Positions 37,601 through 49,600 of a DNA stretch of 64,000 bases are shown here, one piece after another. The DNA is taken from assembly GCA_033961575.1 (NCBI GenBank), contig CM066728.1, forward strand, positions 180,721,678 through 180,785,677, written 5' to 3'. How positions within the stretch are numbered: the stretch's first letter is position 1; the number at the start of each line of letters is the position of its first letter. The notes beneath the pieces are model-generated. The model was not told where the DNA came from. It did no database searches and saw nothing but the letters and a program-made list of their open reading frames with translations. The stretch is from Aselliscus stoliczkanus (Eukaryota; Chordata; Mammalia; Chiroptera; Hipposideridae). Position numbers and translations under genes: made by a program.

Positions 37601-40600
37601 TCAGTAGCTGCTGATTCTGTGGCCTTTTTGGCCTCTGCTTCTCCTTTTCCTGGACTTTTTTCTGCAGCTGGTTTTTCCTTTTGTTGACTGCTCCTACTTC
37701 TGCTTTTCCTTTCTTCAGTAACTGCTGAATCTGTGGCTTTTTTGGTCTCTGCTTCTCCTTTTCCTGTGCTTGTCCTTCCTGTGACTAATTTTCTGTTTGC
37801 TGACTTGTCCCCATGTCTGCTTTTCCCTTTTTCAGTGTCTGCAGATTTTGCAGCCTTTTCTACTGATTCCTATCTTGCTTTTTCTTTTCCTGCCTAGTGC
37901 TTTTCCTTTTGCTGATTCTGCTTCTCTTTCTCTGATGCTGATTTCCATTCTGCTGCTTACGTTGCTCCTGCTACTTTTGCTTCTCCTTCTTGGTCTTCTA
38001 CTTTTCTATACATCATTTCTGACCTCCTTGTAACTTCACTATTACATGACCCTGACTACACCTTAATGGCTCCACTCAGAACTGCTCCACTTCTCATTAC
38101 GTTCTATTTCCAATTACCCACCCCACCTGAGTAAAAAGAATAGAATTTTAAAGTTACGGTACTGTGTCACAGATAGCTAATTAACCTATGGATTGGCTGT
38201 TGCCTTAGATGCTCACCTCTGGGGCCATCAGCCAGCCATGGCACAGGCCAGGGAGTAGAATGGTGAGTCACATGGTACAGAACATGCCCAGGTGGAAGGA
38301 ATGGACCCTCGTAGGCAGTAATTGTCTCCTCTGTGGAAGTGGATTGAAGAGTCAGTGAGCGGTGAGGCAATAATGTAGAGAAAGTTACTCTTTTTAGAAA
38401 GGTAGGTGAAAAAACTTGAGAAAAAGTATGGAAGACAGCTAAGTAACTGTATGGAATATTCCTATCCAGACAACAGGGGAAGACTGGAGACAAATAAGAG
38501 AGAAAAGAATAGAGGGAACCGTATTTTGTAGCAAATTGGGTTAAGGTTTAAGAGCACAGGATTGAAGGATGGACCACATTGGAAGATGTGATACCAAATC
38601 CTTTGAAACTAGAAGAACCAGAAGGGAAAGTTGGCCTTTTCCATTTTTATGAGGGTATCGAGGTGTTTTATATTTTTTTCCTTTCCATTGCAGGTCCTGA
38701 ATCTGTGCCTCCTTCCCTTCTCAAGATCGTGATGAAACCCATAGCAACCATTGGCGAAAGCTACCAGTACCCTCCTGTGAACTGGGCTGCACTCCTCTCT
38801 CCACTTATGAGGCTAAACTTTGGTGACTATCAAGTGTTTTTAGGTCTTCAGACTCTGCTTTTAGGGTGTGACCTGGGCAGAAAAATATATTGTGTGGCAC
38901 AATTGGTACTGACTGGATAGACTTTTGGGACTTTGAAGTTTGACTTCTTGGATGGAACCACTGGGTTACTTTCACTGGTCACTTTACAAATAGCTGAGGA
39001 TACGAAGGAAGAGAGCTGAAAACACAGACCAGGTGGCACTCATCAAGACAGTACTTGACTGATTTTTGCACGTTGCTCAGCATCTGTTGCAGGCCCCAGA
39101 AAGCCAGGTTTGATGGCTATCAAAATGCATTTTCTGAGCCCTGGGTTTCAAGGAAGTAGCCCAAGGGATGCTGTGACATTTTTCTATTGCTGCTGTAACA
39201 AACTACCACAGACATAGTGGCTTGAACCAGCAATTTGTTTTCTTATAGTTCTGTAGGTCACAAGTCCAACCTGGTTCTCACTATGCTAAGATCAAGGTAC
39301 CAGCAGAGCAGTGTTATTTCCTAGATGCTTTAAGGGACTGCTATGATCTGAATATTTGTGTCCCCCAAAATTTATATGTTGAACCTCCCATGTGATGGAA
39401 TTAGGAGGTGGGGCCTTTGGGACGTGATTGAGTCATGAGGGCGGAGCCCATGAAGCTCCCTTAGAAAAGAGGCCCCACAGAACTTCCCTGTCCCTTCTGC
39501 CATGTGAGGATACAAGAAGAAGTCAGCAGTCTACAGCGTGGGAGAGGGCTGTCACCAGAACCTGACCATGCTGACGCCATGACTGTGACTCCAGAACTGT
39601 GAGAAAAAATTTCTGTTGTTTTTAAGCCACCCAGTCTGTGGCATTTTGTTATAGCAACCCAAACAGACTAAGAAAAGGAGAATCCATTTCCTCCCCTTTT
39701 GCAGCTTCTAGAGGCTGCCCATGTTCCATGATTTGTGGGCTCCTTTCTTCATCTTCAAAGGAAGCAACAGGGCGCTGAGGCCTTATACTGTTGTCTTTCT
39801 GGTTCTCTGCCACTGAGAAAGGTTATCCACATTTAAGGATTCATGTGATGAATGAATCCAGGTGAATAATCCAGGATAATCTCCCCATTTTAAGGTCCTA
39901 GCCCTAACCATCTCTGCAAAGTTCCTTTGCTATGCAAGGTAACATTTCCACAGGTTCCAGAGATTAGGATGCGGACATCTTTAGAGACCATTATTCTGCT
40001 TACCACAGATACCAGGTGGTGAGAGGCAGAGGGAATGCATACCTCCACACACTAATTCCTCCACAGCCCCCTCTTTTATGGAATTAGCATATGCAAATTT
40101 AATTTTATGTACTTGCCCCACCTCCAAAAATAAGAGAGGGAGGGAGAATAATTTTAACAATGCTGTAATTGTGGGTGTTTGTGTGCATTTGCCATGAGTG
40201 CTCCATTTTTACAGTAGGGTGCTTACTTACATATGCTATACAGAAAGATTTATATAGTATAATTTATGTGCAGTTTAGGGGTAATCAAAGATAATTTTGA
40301 CTATATACAATTTTTCACTTAAATGCTTTCATTTTAACCTAATCCCTGTATAAGATACAATGTTACTATACCGTGTTTTCAGAGATTTCATTTGAAAAAT
40401 ATGTCCTTCTCCCACCCCCCTTTTGAAAATGTTTTTGTTTTGGCAAAAACTCCTTAGAAGAAGGAAGAAAGGTCTGGTTCGGGAAATATGTCTGCTGATG
40501 GGGATCAGACTCTTAAAAAGACTCGATCACTAGAGAATATAGCTCCATTTTTAAGTCCTTCCAGACCTGGGCAGGTTTCTCTGTGTGCTGAATGCAAGGT

Positions 40601-43600
40601 TAAGAGGAGGGAAAAACAGAAAGAAAGACATTTTTAGCTAAAATTATTTCAAAATTATGATAATATTTGAGTGTTTAGGTTTCTCTGGATTTCATAAGAG
40701 AAATTTCCCTCACTAGGTCAAGGCCCTTGCCCATTCTAAGACCTGGGACTCTAATGCCAGTGGCTACATTCTTTTGCCTCAAAACTAAAAGGTCTCTTGA
40801 AATGCCTTTGGGTTTACTGAAGTTCTATTACCTGTAGAAGTCAAACAAGCAGATGCTTTGATTTGAGTCACAGAAGCAGCTACATTACATATTTTTTTTC
40901 TTCTGTTTCAGGTGAAGAGATACAACAACTGTGCCTTGAAATCTTGGTGACCCAGGCACAGTCATCCCAGAATGCAACTGCGCTGTTGGGATTGTGGGTG
41001 ATGCCACCACTGATCCATGGCCTGAGTGTATGTAGCAGCTGAGGTGTTGGGCAAGGGGAGGATATGTTTCTTTGGGGGGAAGATTAACATTCATTTGGGT
41101 GTGTGTTCTCAAAGTCAAGAGTAGACAAATGGGATTTTGCAAAAATTAAGGGTTTGACAATAGCTGGCAAGCAGAGTGGAAAATTTTGTGTTTCAGAACT
41201 CTGCCATAGCCACCACCATTCATGCTTTCATCTACCATTCATTACAGAAAAGGGAAAATGATCAGAGATTTTAAAGTTCCTTTCTCAAGATTGTACAGCT
41301 AAAAAGTTGTAGAGTTATTTGAAGCTAGATTTATTTGTTTATATAATATACCTAATCGTTTCAGTAGATAATGAGAGAAAGGCAAATCCACATGTACTAG
41401 GCAAATGATCCATCCTTTCACAGAACAGGCAGCACTGAAGGTGAATCTTGAAGGCTTAGTAGGACCAGGGTAGGCATCGAGTTAGAGGCACCAGGGGATG
41501 GAGGTAGAGAGAGGAGATATCTCTGCTAGGGTGTTCAGCTTGAGCAAAGTGCTCAAGAAGAAACGATCTACCTTGTATTGGTGATAGAGAGAGGGGCCAG
41601 CACCTTCCACAGTATAGGCTAAGGGGAGATAGGAAGAATGGGGCAAGGTTATTGAAAGATGTGAAATTAATAAAGATGTGTAATTTGGAGTACATTTCAA
41701 GCTAGGACCAAAAAAACACGTTCCGTGATTCCTTGGAAGTTTACCAATTGATTATACATTAAATGATCTCAGCTTTGTTATTCTTCCATTCTATCAGGCT
41801 TTAATTCTTTGAGCATACTGCAAAGCCCTCTTATTATTTCCGCAAATTTTGGCTTTAGTCCCTACTCTGCACATTTTTCTTTTAATTTTCCTACATCTCC
41901 TAATATTTTCTAATTGAAGGTTAACGTCATTGAGATCTGCATCCTTTCTGTCAGTTATTGTCATTACCTGTTGGCTGCCACTTAATGACCACTTGCTATG
42001 CACCTGCTACTTGTAAGCACTCAATGAGTACTTTCAGACATCAGATTTAATCTCTTCAACCCTAACAAGCTAATTTTTTATAGCTTTATTCAGTTATAAT
42101 TTATATTCCATAAAATATGGCCATTTTAAGTGTAATTGGAGTTTTAGTACATTTATACATTTTCATCCATCACCAAGAATACTTCCATCATCCCAAAAAT
42201 TCCATTGTGCCTATTTGTGGTCAATTCCCACTCCCAATCTCAGACCCAAGCTACCAAAGAACACTGATCTGTACTTTGTTTCTATAATTTTGCCCTTTTA
42301 TAAAAAAAAGAACTTTCATATACATTTAAATATCATATAAAGTTTAGAAATTCTTTAGACCAGGATCATACAATATGGAGTTTTTTGTGTCTGGCTTATT
42401 TCACTTCTGAGCAGTAGATTGTATTATTTCCATTTTACAGGTTGATAAACTGAGGCAAATGGAGAGTAAGCAAAGTTCTCATATCTAATAAATGGAAGAG
42501 AGTGTGGGTAATTCCAAAGCACATGTCTTAAACACTGTGTTATTAACTCCTTCCTTTTGGATCAGATATAACTCTAACAGCCTGTTTTGTTGATCTCAGA
42601 AAATTTTCTAAGTTTTAGTTATCCTTCCACTTTTCTTTTAGATCTTTGCTATTCTTTTGCGTTTGTCCTTGATTATGTACCTTTCGTATTCTCTTTGTTA
42701 ATTAATAAATTTTGTGAATTCATTTTCTTAATTACATACCTTTACATTTAAAAAAATGATCTGAAATGGCATGTTCTTTACAGTGAGCTCTTCAGATAAT
42801 TCATGCAACGACACTGATATTTTTAAAAATTCACCAGTTTTTGTCAGATTTTACTTTTTTATGCCACTTCTTGTAGACTTGCTGCTCCTTTAGTGTCACA
42901 CTATGTCTCTCAGAATTTTTTTTTTGAGGGCAGTGTCACTGGCCCTCATATGTGGGACCCGAACCGGAGCTGCTGGCTTCCCAAGCCAGCACTTAACCAG
43001 CGCGCCACTTGGCCGGCCCTGTCTCTCAGAATTTTTGAAGGCTGCTCTCTTAAAGCCTGTGACCCAGAGCTATTACCAGCCGTGCCCCTTCTTAGCTCTT
43101 GTCTACTCTAAGATGCCACGGCCAGTTTCACATGCTCTGTGGGGTCTTCTTTGGTCAGAAATGGCCTCAGCACACCAGCTCCCCTTATGCTTTCCCTATG
43201 CCTCCTCTTCAGAAGAAATTAATAATGTCAGATATTCTGTTGAGTTGATTTCCAGCAGATGAGCTTTTCATCTTCAGCTTCTCTTGCCAGAGAATGTGAC
43301 TTTTTTAAGACTGAATAGCAACTGTCATATACTTTTAGAAGTCGCATTTTATTCCCCTCACTGAAAAGATCCAAGGTTAAAGCTGACTGGTTCACAGATG
43401 GATTGACAGATACCATATATACACATGAGTCACCCTGGATCAGCACTCACTGCAGCAGCCAAAATTACAGGCACCAATGGCCCTTTGGAACACGAAGCTG
43501 TGGGGAAATGAGGGGCAAGCAGGTAACCTGAGCCTTTTATCACTTAGTCCACTCTCCAGCACAGTGACGCCCTGGCAGTTTTGAGCATTGCAAACCCAGA

Positions 43601-46600
43601 CTTGCCTGTTTACATCTGACCCCTTCCCTTTTGCTTCCAGATGAATATCAAGAAGTACCTCCTGGTATCTGCACCTCTGTGGATCAAACACGTCTCTGAC
43701 GAACAGATCCTGGATTTTGTTGAAAACTTAATGGTAGCAGTTTTTAAAGCAGCTTCCCCATTTTCCAAGCCTGAGTTATGCCCAAGTGCCCTGCAGGGCC
43801 TGAGCCAGTGCATGAAGCTGCCCAGCCCTGCCTACCACCTCTGGAGTCTACTCTGCGGAGCTACTGGGAAAATTTTTGACCTTCTGCCAAATAAGATTCG
43901 GGTGAGGAACAAAAATATTTACATTCCTGACAATTTATGTTTGGGATTTTCTAAAGCATTTTGGCAAAGCAGAGAGGTGTATGCTTTAAGAATGTGGTGG
44001 GAAGGCTAGCAAGAAATAACCACATTCTTCACTAAGAATGTGTTTGCTTCCAAGATCGCAGTTGAGGTTGACTATTTAGAACCAAAGTATTGAGCAAGCT
44101 CAGAACCAGTACTCCACGGGGAAGTTTGCTCCTAGGCCTTTTCCCCAATGCCTGTAGAAGGGAGCAAGCTCAGAAATCCTTGCACTTTCCACAAGGACAA
44201 TCACAGGGCATGCTGCCCAAGGTACTGTTCATATCAAGTGATGTAACACTAGCCTTTCCCCTCGCCCAACAGACTTCTGAATTGTAGTTTCACAAAGAAG
44301 TTAAAAATCCATTTGGAATGATAATAGATTGTGACTGGGAGAAAAAAAAAGTACCGCCAAACAAATATACAAAATAAAAGGATAGATGGGTTTTTTTTTG
44401 TTTTTTTGTTTGGTTTTTTTTTTTGAGGGCAGTGTCATTGACCCTCATATGTGGGACCGAACCGGGGCGCTGGCTTCCCAAGCCAGCGCTTAACCACCGC
44501 GCCACTTGGCCGGCCCAAGGATAGATGGTTTTTAAATGATGAAAATTGACCACATGTTTTGATTTGGTTAAAATTAAAGTCTCGGGCCGGCCGAGTTGCG
44601 CGGTGGTTAAGCGCTGGCTTGGGAAGCCAGCAGCCCCAGTTCGGTCCCACATATGAGGGCCAGTGACACTGCCCTCAAAAAAACAAAAACAAAACAAAAC
44701 AAAACAAAAATTAAAGTCTCGCCAGCTGCTGTTCATGGAGATAAACAAATCCAATAATTTGTCAGAACATTATGAGTATGCCTACATTGTGTATTAACAT
44801 GCTTGGGTTTTTTCTTTACCAGAGAAATGATCTGGAGCTATATATCAGTGTAGCAAAATGCCTCTCAGAAATGACAGATGATGAAGCCAATCGCATTGCC
44901 CAGATTACTGAGGTAATAACTTATCTATATATGTTTCCATTATAGAGGTACGAATTACAGTTGAAGAGGTGGTTACAGTACTCTTTTGGCCAAGGCTGGT
45001 TATGCTTTCTATTACTGCTTAATTTTAGGAAACTTTCTCTGTTTCACCTAGGGTCTTGTGTCCAGCTTACTACGATGGTTTGTTGTTAACAAATGTTGTG
45101 TGGATGGATAAATGGAACAGTAACGTTTTAATCTAATTAATCCCACTTTGTCAAACATTTTAGTGTCTCCTTTGGGCCAGGACAATGTGTTCAACACAAA
45201 ATCCACAAGAATGGGAATATCCTGACCAGAGAACTTTCTGGTACATGGAAGGCATAAATAAATAGTTCCGTTTTCACATTTGTTTTTCTTCACCTGATAC
45301 TTATCCTTTTAGAATGAAGAAAGGTATCTGATTGAAAAACAAGCACTACTAGCCCTGACACAAGATAATTAACAAGTACCCCTCACACTCACTCCCAGTC
45401 AATGATGAATAAGCAAAAAGTAGCCTATCAGTAAGTTTGCCAGATTTAGCAAATATAATATGTCTTGTTAAATTTGAATTGCAAATAATGAATAATTTTT
45501 AGTGTAAGTACATCCCAATGGACATACTTATTCCAGTGGCAACCCTCATACCTGGCAATACCAAAGTTCTATAGAGCTGCGAGCCCTTGCGTAGCTGATG
45601 GCCATCTTAGTTATTCCACTTTATGGAAGGTTTTACCTATTCAGCCGAATCCTAGAATTTCTGCATTGTGTAGCAATGATTCTCAAAATGTGGTCTCTGG
45701 ACCAGCAGCATCAATATGACCTGGGAACTGATTAGAAATGCCAATTCTCACATCCCGTCCCAGACCTACTCAATCAGAACCTGTAGGTGGGGCCCCGGAA
45801 TCTTGTGTTTTAACATTCCTTCCAGATTATTGTGGTGCATCCTAAGGTTTTATAACCACTGTTAGTTAGAGTATTTGGAATATTAGCATTTTGAAGATGA
45901 GTTTATTTTAAGCAAGATAAAGCAGTATAAGGAAATGCTTAAGAGAATGTTCTCAGGAGCCTCACTGCCAGGGTTTGAACTACAGCTCTTTAATTTACTA
46001 GCAATGTGACCTTGGTTACCTTTGTTTGTTTGTTTGTTTGTTTGTTTGTTTGTTTGTTTGTTTTGAGGGCAGTGTCACTGGCCCTCACATGTGGGACCCA
46101 AACCGGGGCTGCTGGCTTCCCAAGCCAGCGTTTAACCACCGAGCCACTCGGCCGGCCCCCTTGGTTACCTTTCATAACCTCTCCCTGCTTCAGCTGTCTC
46201 TTCTATAAAAGGGAGATAATAGCACCTACCTCCTAGGGTTAATTTGCAAGTTAAATGACTTAATCCAGTTGTTGGTAAAGTTAATGACCTGAGGTGAGTA
46301 CTCAGTAATTATTTATTATCATAGTTATTATATTCATGTAATTAATTATATCCTATTATTATATTTGTGTAATATACTCAGAAGTAATGCATATAATTTG
46401 CTTTGTGGTACCCAGAGCTGAAGGTTGCTATGTTGTTCACTTGGATTCCTAAAGTACCATTCAGAACATTGTCACTAGGACATACTAAATAGTGTTCTGA
46501 TGTCCCCAAAAGAGTTAGTGTGTTCCACTGAGATCAGTGTTTTCATTTCTGGAAAGAACAAAGGTAAGAAAAGGTGGTGGTGAAGAGCTCGGACTCCCTG

Positions 46601-49600
46601 GGTTCCGTTTCTATTCTGCCACCTATGACTGTGTGACCTTAAGCAGGTTACCTAACCTCTGTGCTTCAGTCTCTTAATCTGCAAAGGAGGGAATTCAAAG
46701 CTAATACAGTGGTCCTCAAGCTTTTTGGTTTCAGGGCCACATTAGTGTCTTAAAAATTATTGAGGACTCCAAAGAGCTTTTATTTATATGGGTCATATCT
46801 GTCAATAGTTACCATATTAGAAATTAAAACTAGGAAATTTTAAAAATATTTACTTAAAAGTATAATCAAAACTCATTGCATCTTAACACAAATAAGAAAA
46901 AATATTTTTCAGAAAATAAAAAAAAGTTAGGGAGTAAAGTGGCATATTTTTTCATATTTTTGCAAATCTCTTTAATGTCTGGTTTCATAGAAGACAGCTG
47001 GATTTTCATAGCTGCTGCCTCGTTCAACCTGTTGTGATATTATTTGGGTGAAGCATGTGAAGAAAATCCAGCCTCATACAGGTATATAGGTAGAAAGAGG
47101 AAAAGTGTGTTAATAGACTTTTCAGATAATTATGGATATCTTTCTTTGATATTGCTCCAAAACGCAACAAATGCTAGTTTCTTGTGGGTTAGTTGCAGCA
47201 TGGAATCTGAAACCATATCAGTGAACCTCACATACTCTGTTACATTAAAATCCATTGGTCTATCTTATACTCTGGGTCTTTTAGCAATTGATGATCTTGT
47301 AATATACATTGGCCATTTGGAAAATTTTGAATCACTAAGTTTTGAAAATCTTCCAAATGTTTACATTTCATTATACTCGTATAATATCAAAACATCATAT
47401 CACCAGCAGTCTCATCAGAGAAGTTTTTTATTTATTGGGAATCTGCCAAACTCATTGTAGCAGATATGAATTTTCTAAAAGTCTACTTTTCACTTGAAAA
47501 TTCAGATTTTACTATTGGCAGCAAATACTTCAAGTATTTTCCACGAAGTGACAGTCTCACTTCCTTCAATTTTAAGAAAATAATCTGTAAGATACTCAGT
47601 TTGAATAACCATTAGTCAGTCAAGTAAATGGTGTTCTATGAGAAGAGTGGCTATTTCAGCCCACCATTCATCCTTACAAGCACTGTTCCTTGAGACAACC
47701 ATCATACTTGGGTACGCAGCACAAGTCCCTTATTCATGCTCCCCATTTTGTCACACAGAACATTAAAAAGATATGTACTCAAGGGCAAAGGTTCAATAAA
47801 ACTAGTAATTTCTATTGTTTACAAGGATACTTTAAGTGAAACCAGCTTTTAAAAAAATTGCAAGTTGCAGTGAAAAATACAATGCATATTACCAGAGTTT
47901 GGTGCTATTATGGATACAGTTTGACCCCACAGACCCTCTAAAAGGGTCTCGGGGTTGCCTAGACGTCTGTGTAGCACACTTTGTGAACTGCCAAATTAAT
48001 ACATGTTAAGTGCTTAGAATGGTGCCTGACACATGGTAAGTATTGTATTTGTTAGTTATCAGTGTCATCATTTGTATATCCTTACTAAATATCATCGCCA
48101 ATTAACCCCTGAAATCATTTATGGTTTTTATAAGAAAACAGGAGGTCACATTACAACCCTCTGTCTGCCTGTACATTTTAGTAGAGCATGCAGGCAGACG
48201 GGTCACATGCTGCAGGAAATGAAGAGGTTTAGCATTTGGAATAATAATCAACTCCAAGCTCACCGTTTCAGTTTTGCCCTTGCCCTGAGGTTCTCTAACA
48301 ACTTCAGTTAATTTAATAGTAACTGAACAATTTGCTTTTTTGCAGAGCAGCATAGAAAAGGCTGCCTTTGTCAGACTGTACTTGGTCTCCCAAGGACGGT
48401 TCCCCTTGATGGGCTTGACTGACATGCTCAGCATTGCTGTTCAGTACCAGGAAAAGGACGTGCTGGCCTGGATGATACTGCACAGCTTATACCAGGCACA
48501 GATTGCCAGCCATGCCACCACAGGTGAGGCCGGCCTGGGACGGGCATCAGGACACGGAGTTCTGCCCACCATGCCCTTTAAGTTGTCATTGTTTCCTCAA
48601 CTTCAAAGCCGGTTTAGTGCTTCTTGACCCAGGTGAGGCCTCGTTACCCCAAATGAGAAGCACCATGGACAGAAATGAGCAGTTACAGCTCACAACATCC
48701 ACTCTGTGGAGAAGGGAAGGCATTCTTTTGAGGATGTTTAGATTGTATTTGGCCCTCAAGTATGGAAACAAGTCTATCAGGTGGATTCTTCCTGCTTCGG
48801 TTTCTCAGACAGACAGAATGCTCGATGATTCTGCCTGATATTTTCATGCAAATGGCTTTTGGGCAGTCATTTCACAAACAAACAAAAAAAAGAAGCAACA
48901 ACAAAATGCAATAGTTATTCTGTGGAAGAACTTCTCAGGGATGAGAAGAATAAAATCTGGACAACCTGACTACATCCTCAAGAAGTTCCTGGCCAGAAGG
49001 TCTGCTAATGAGTCATCTGTTGCAACATTTAGAACAATTGAGAACATTTATGCCCCAATAATCCTCTGAAAAGGGAGCTCCTTCATGTCATATGCTTAGA
49101 ATTTCTTGAGTCAACTTTCAGGTTCTGAATGGCACTTGGCTTAGGTGGATCTGTTGAAGCCTTTGTGACCCTGACAAGTTACTTATGTTTCTGTGCTCCA
49201 TTTTTCCCTATCTGTTTATAAAATTTTGAGAGAAAACTGACAAACATAGTTGTAATACTCTTTTTGATACTGTACAGGAAATTTTGATCCCTCCTCCTCT
49301 TCAGCAACTGAGATACTTGTCTCGTATCTGTGTTAGTGTCTGCTCAATGAAAAATGAACCTGTGATGAGAAATTAGATTTTTCTCTCTAAATCAAAAGTG
49401 CATTTATCACAAAAAAAAAACCAGTTCCCGGGACGGTCGAGTGGCGCGGTGGTTAAGCGCTGGTTTGGGAAGCCAGGGGCCCCGGTTCAGATCCCACATA
49501 TGAGGGCCAAGTGACACTGCCCTCAAAAAAAAATAAATAAATAAAAATTCCCAATTAGGCATAAAGATACATGAAGCAAATTGAAGTAAATTTGATATTG

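Larger units (their letters stand above)
18808..38693 (+). other. 19.9-kb FOCAD intron with GC donor
   Basis: The intron runs from GC at 18808 to CAG at 38693. It contains a 29-bp tandem duplication, a mariner MITE, MIR and L2 remnants, a SINE, several old minus-strand L1 pieces, one plus-strand L1 deletion derivative, a Tigger1-like piece, a composite SINE and the 116-118 bp array. No internal exon was found. Unannotated stretches such as 20020-22900, 25150-26900 and 27050-27950 are A/T-rich with no clear identity apart from the items listed. Confidence 0.8.
38823..40911 (+). other. FOCAD intron between window exons 8 and 9
   Basis: GTGACT donor, TTTCAG acceptor. It contains two nested LTR remnants (39185-40010). 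The flanks (38823-39180 and 40010-40911) are unique as far as I can see. Confidence 0.75.
41028..43640 (+). other. FOCAD intron between window exons 9 and 10
   Basis: It contains an L1 3' fragment (42075-42415) and a young SINE (42921-43019). The remaining sequence, including 41040-42070 and 43040-43640, shows no recognised feature. Confidence 0.75.
43902..44822 (+). other. FOCAD intron between window exons 10 and 11
   Basis: A 921-bp intron with a head-to-head pair of short SINEs in its second half. Its first 480 bp is unique. Confidence 0.78.
44913..48345 (+). other. FOCAD intron between window exons 11 and 12
   Basis: It contains a MER5-like hAT remnant, a MIR split by a SINE, and a second MIR split by a hAT element of about 1.3 kb. 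44913-45660 is unique A/T-rich sequence. Confidence 0.75.

Noticed and set aside
34990..37990. CRISPR-like or satellite-encoded system
   Set aside because: Units are contiguous with no unique spacers, and the context is a mammalian intron. A minisatellite is sufficient.
43641..43643. Internal ATG of exon 10 as an alternative translation start
   Set aside because: It is preceded by a strong acceptor, and the frame is continuous with exon 9.
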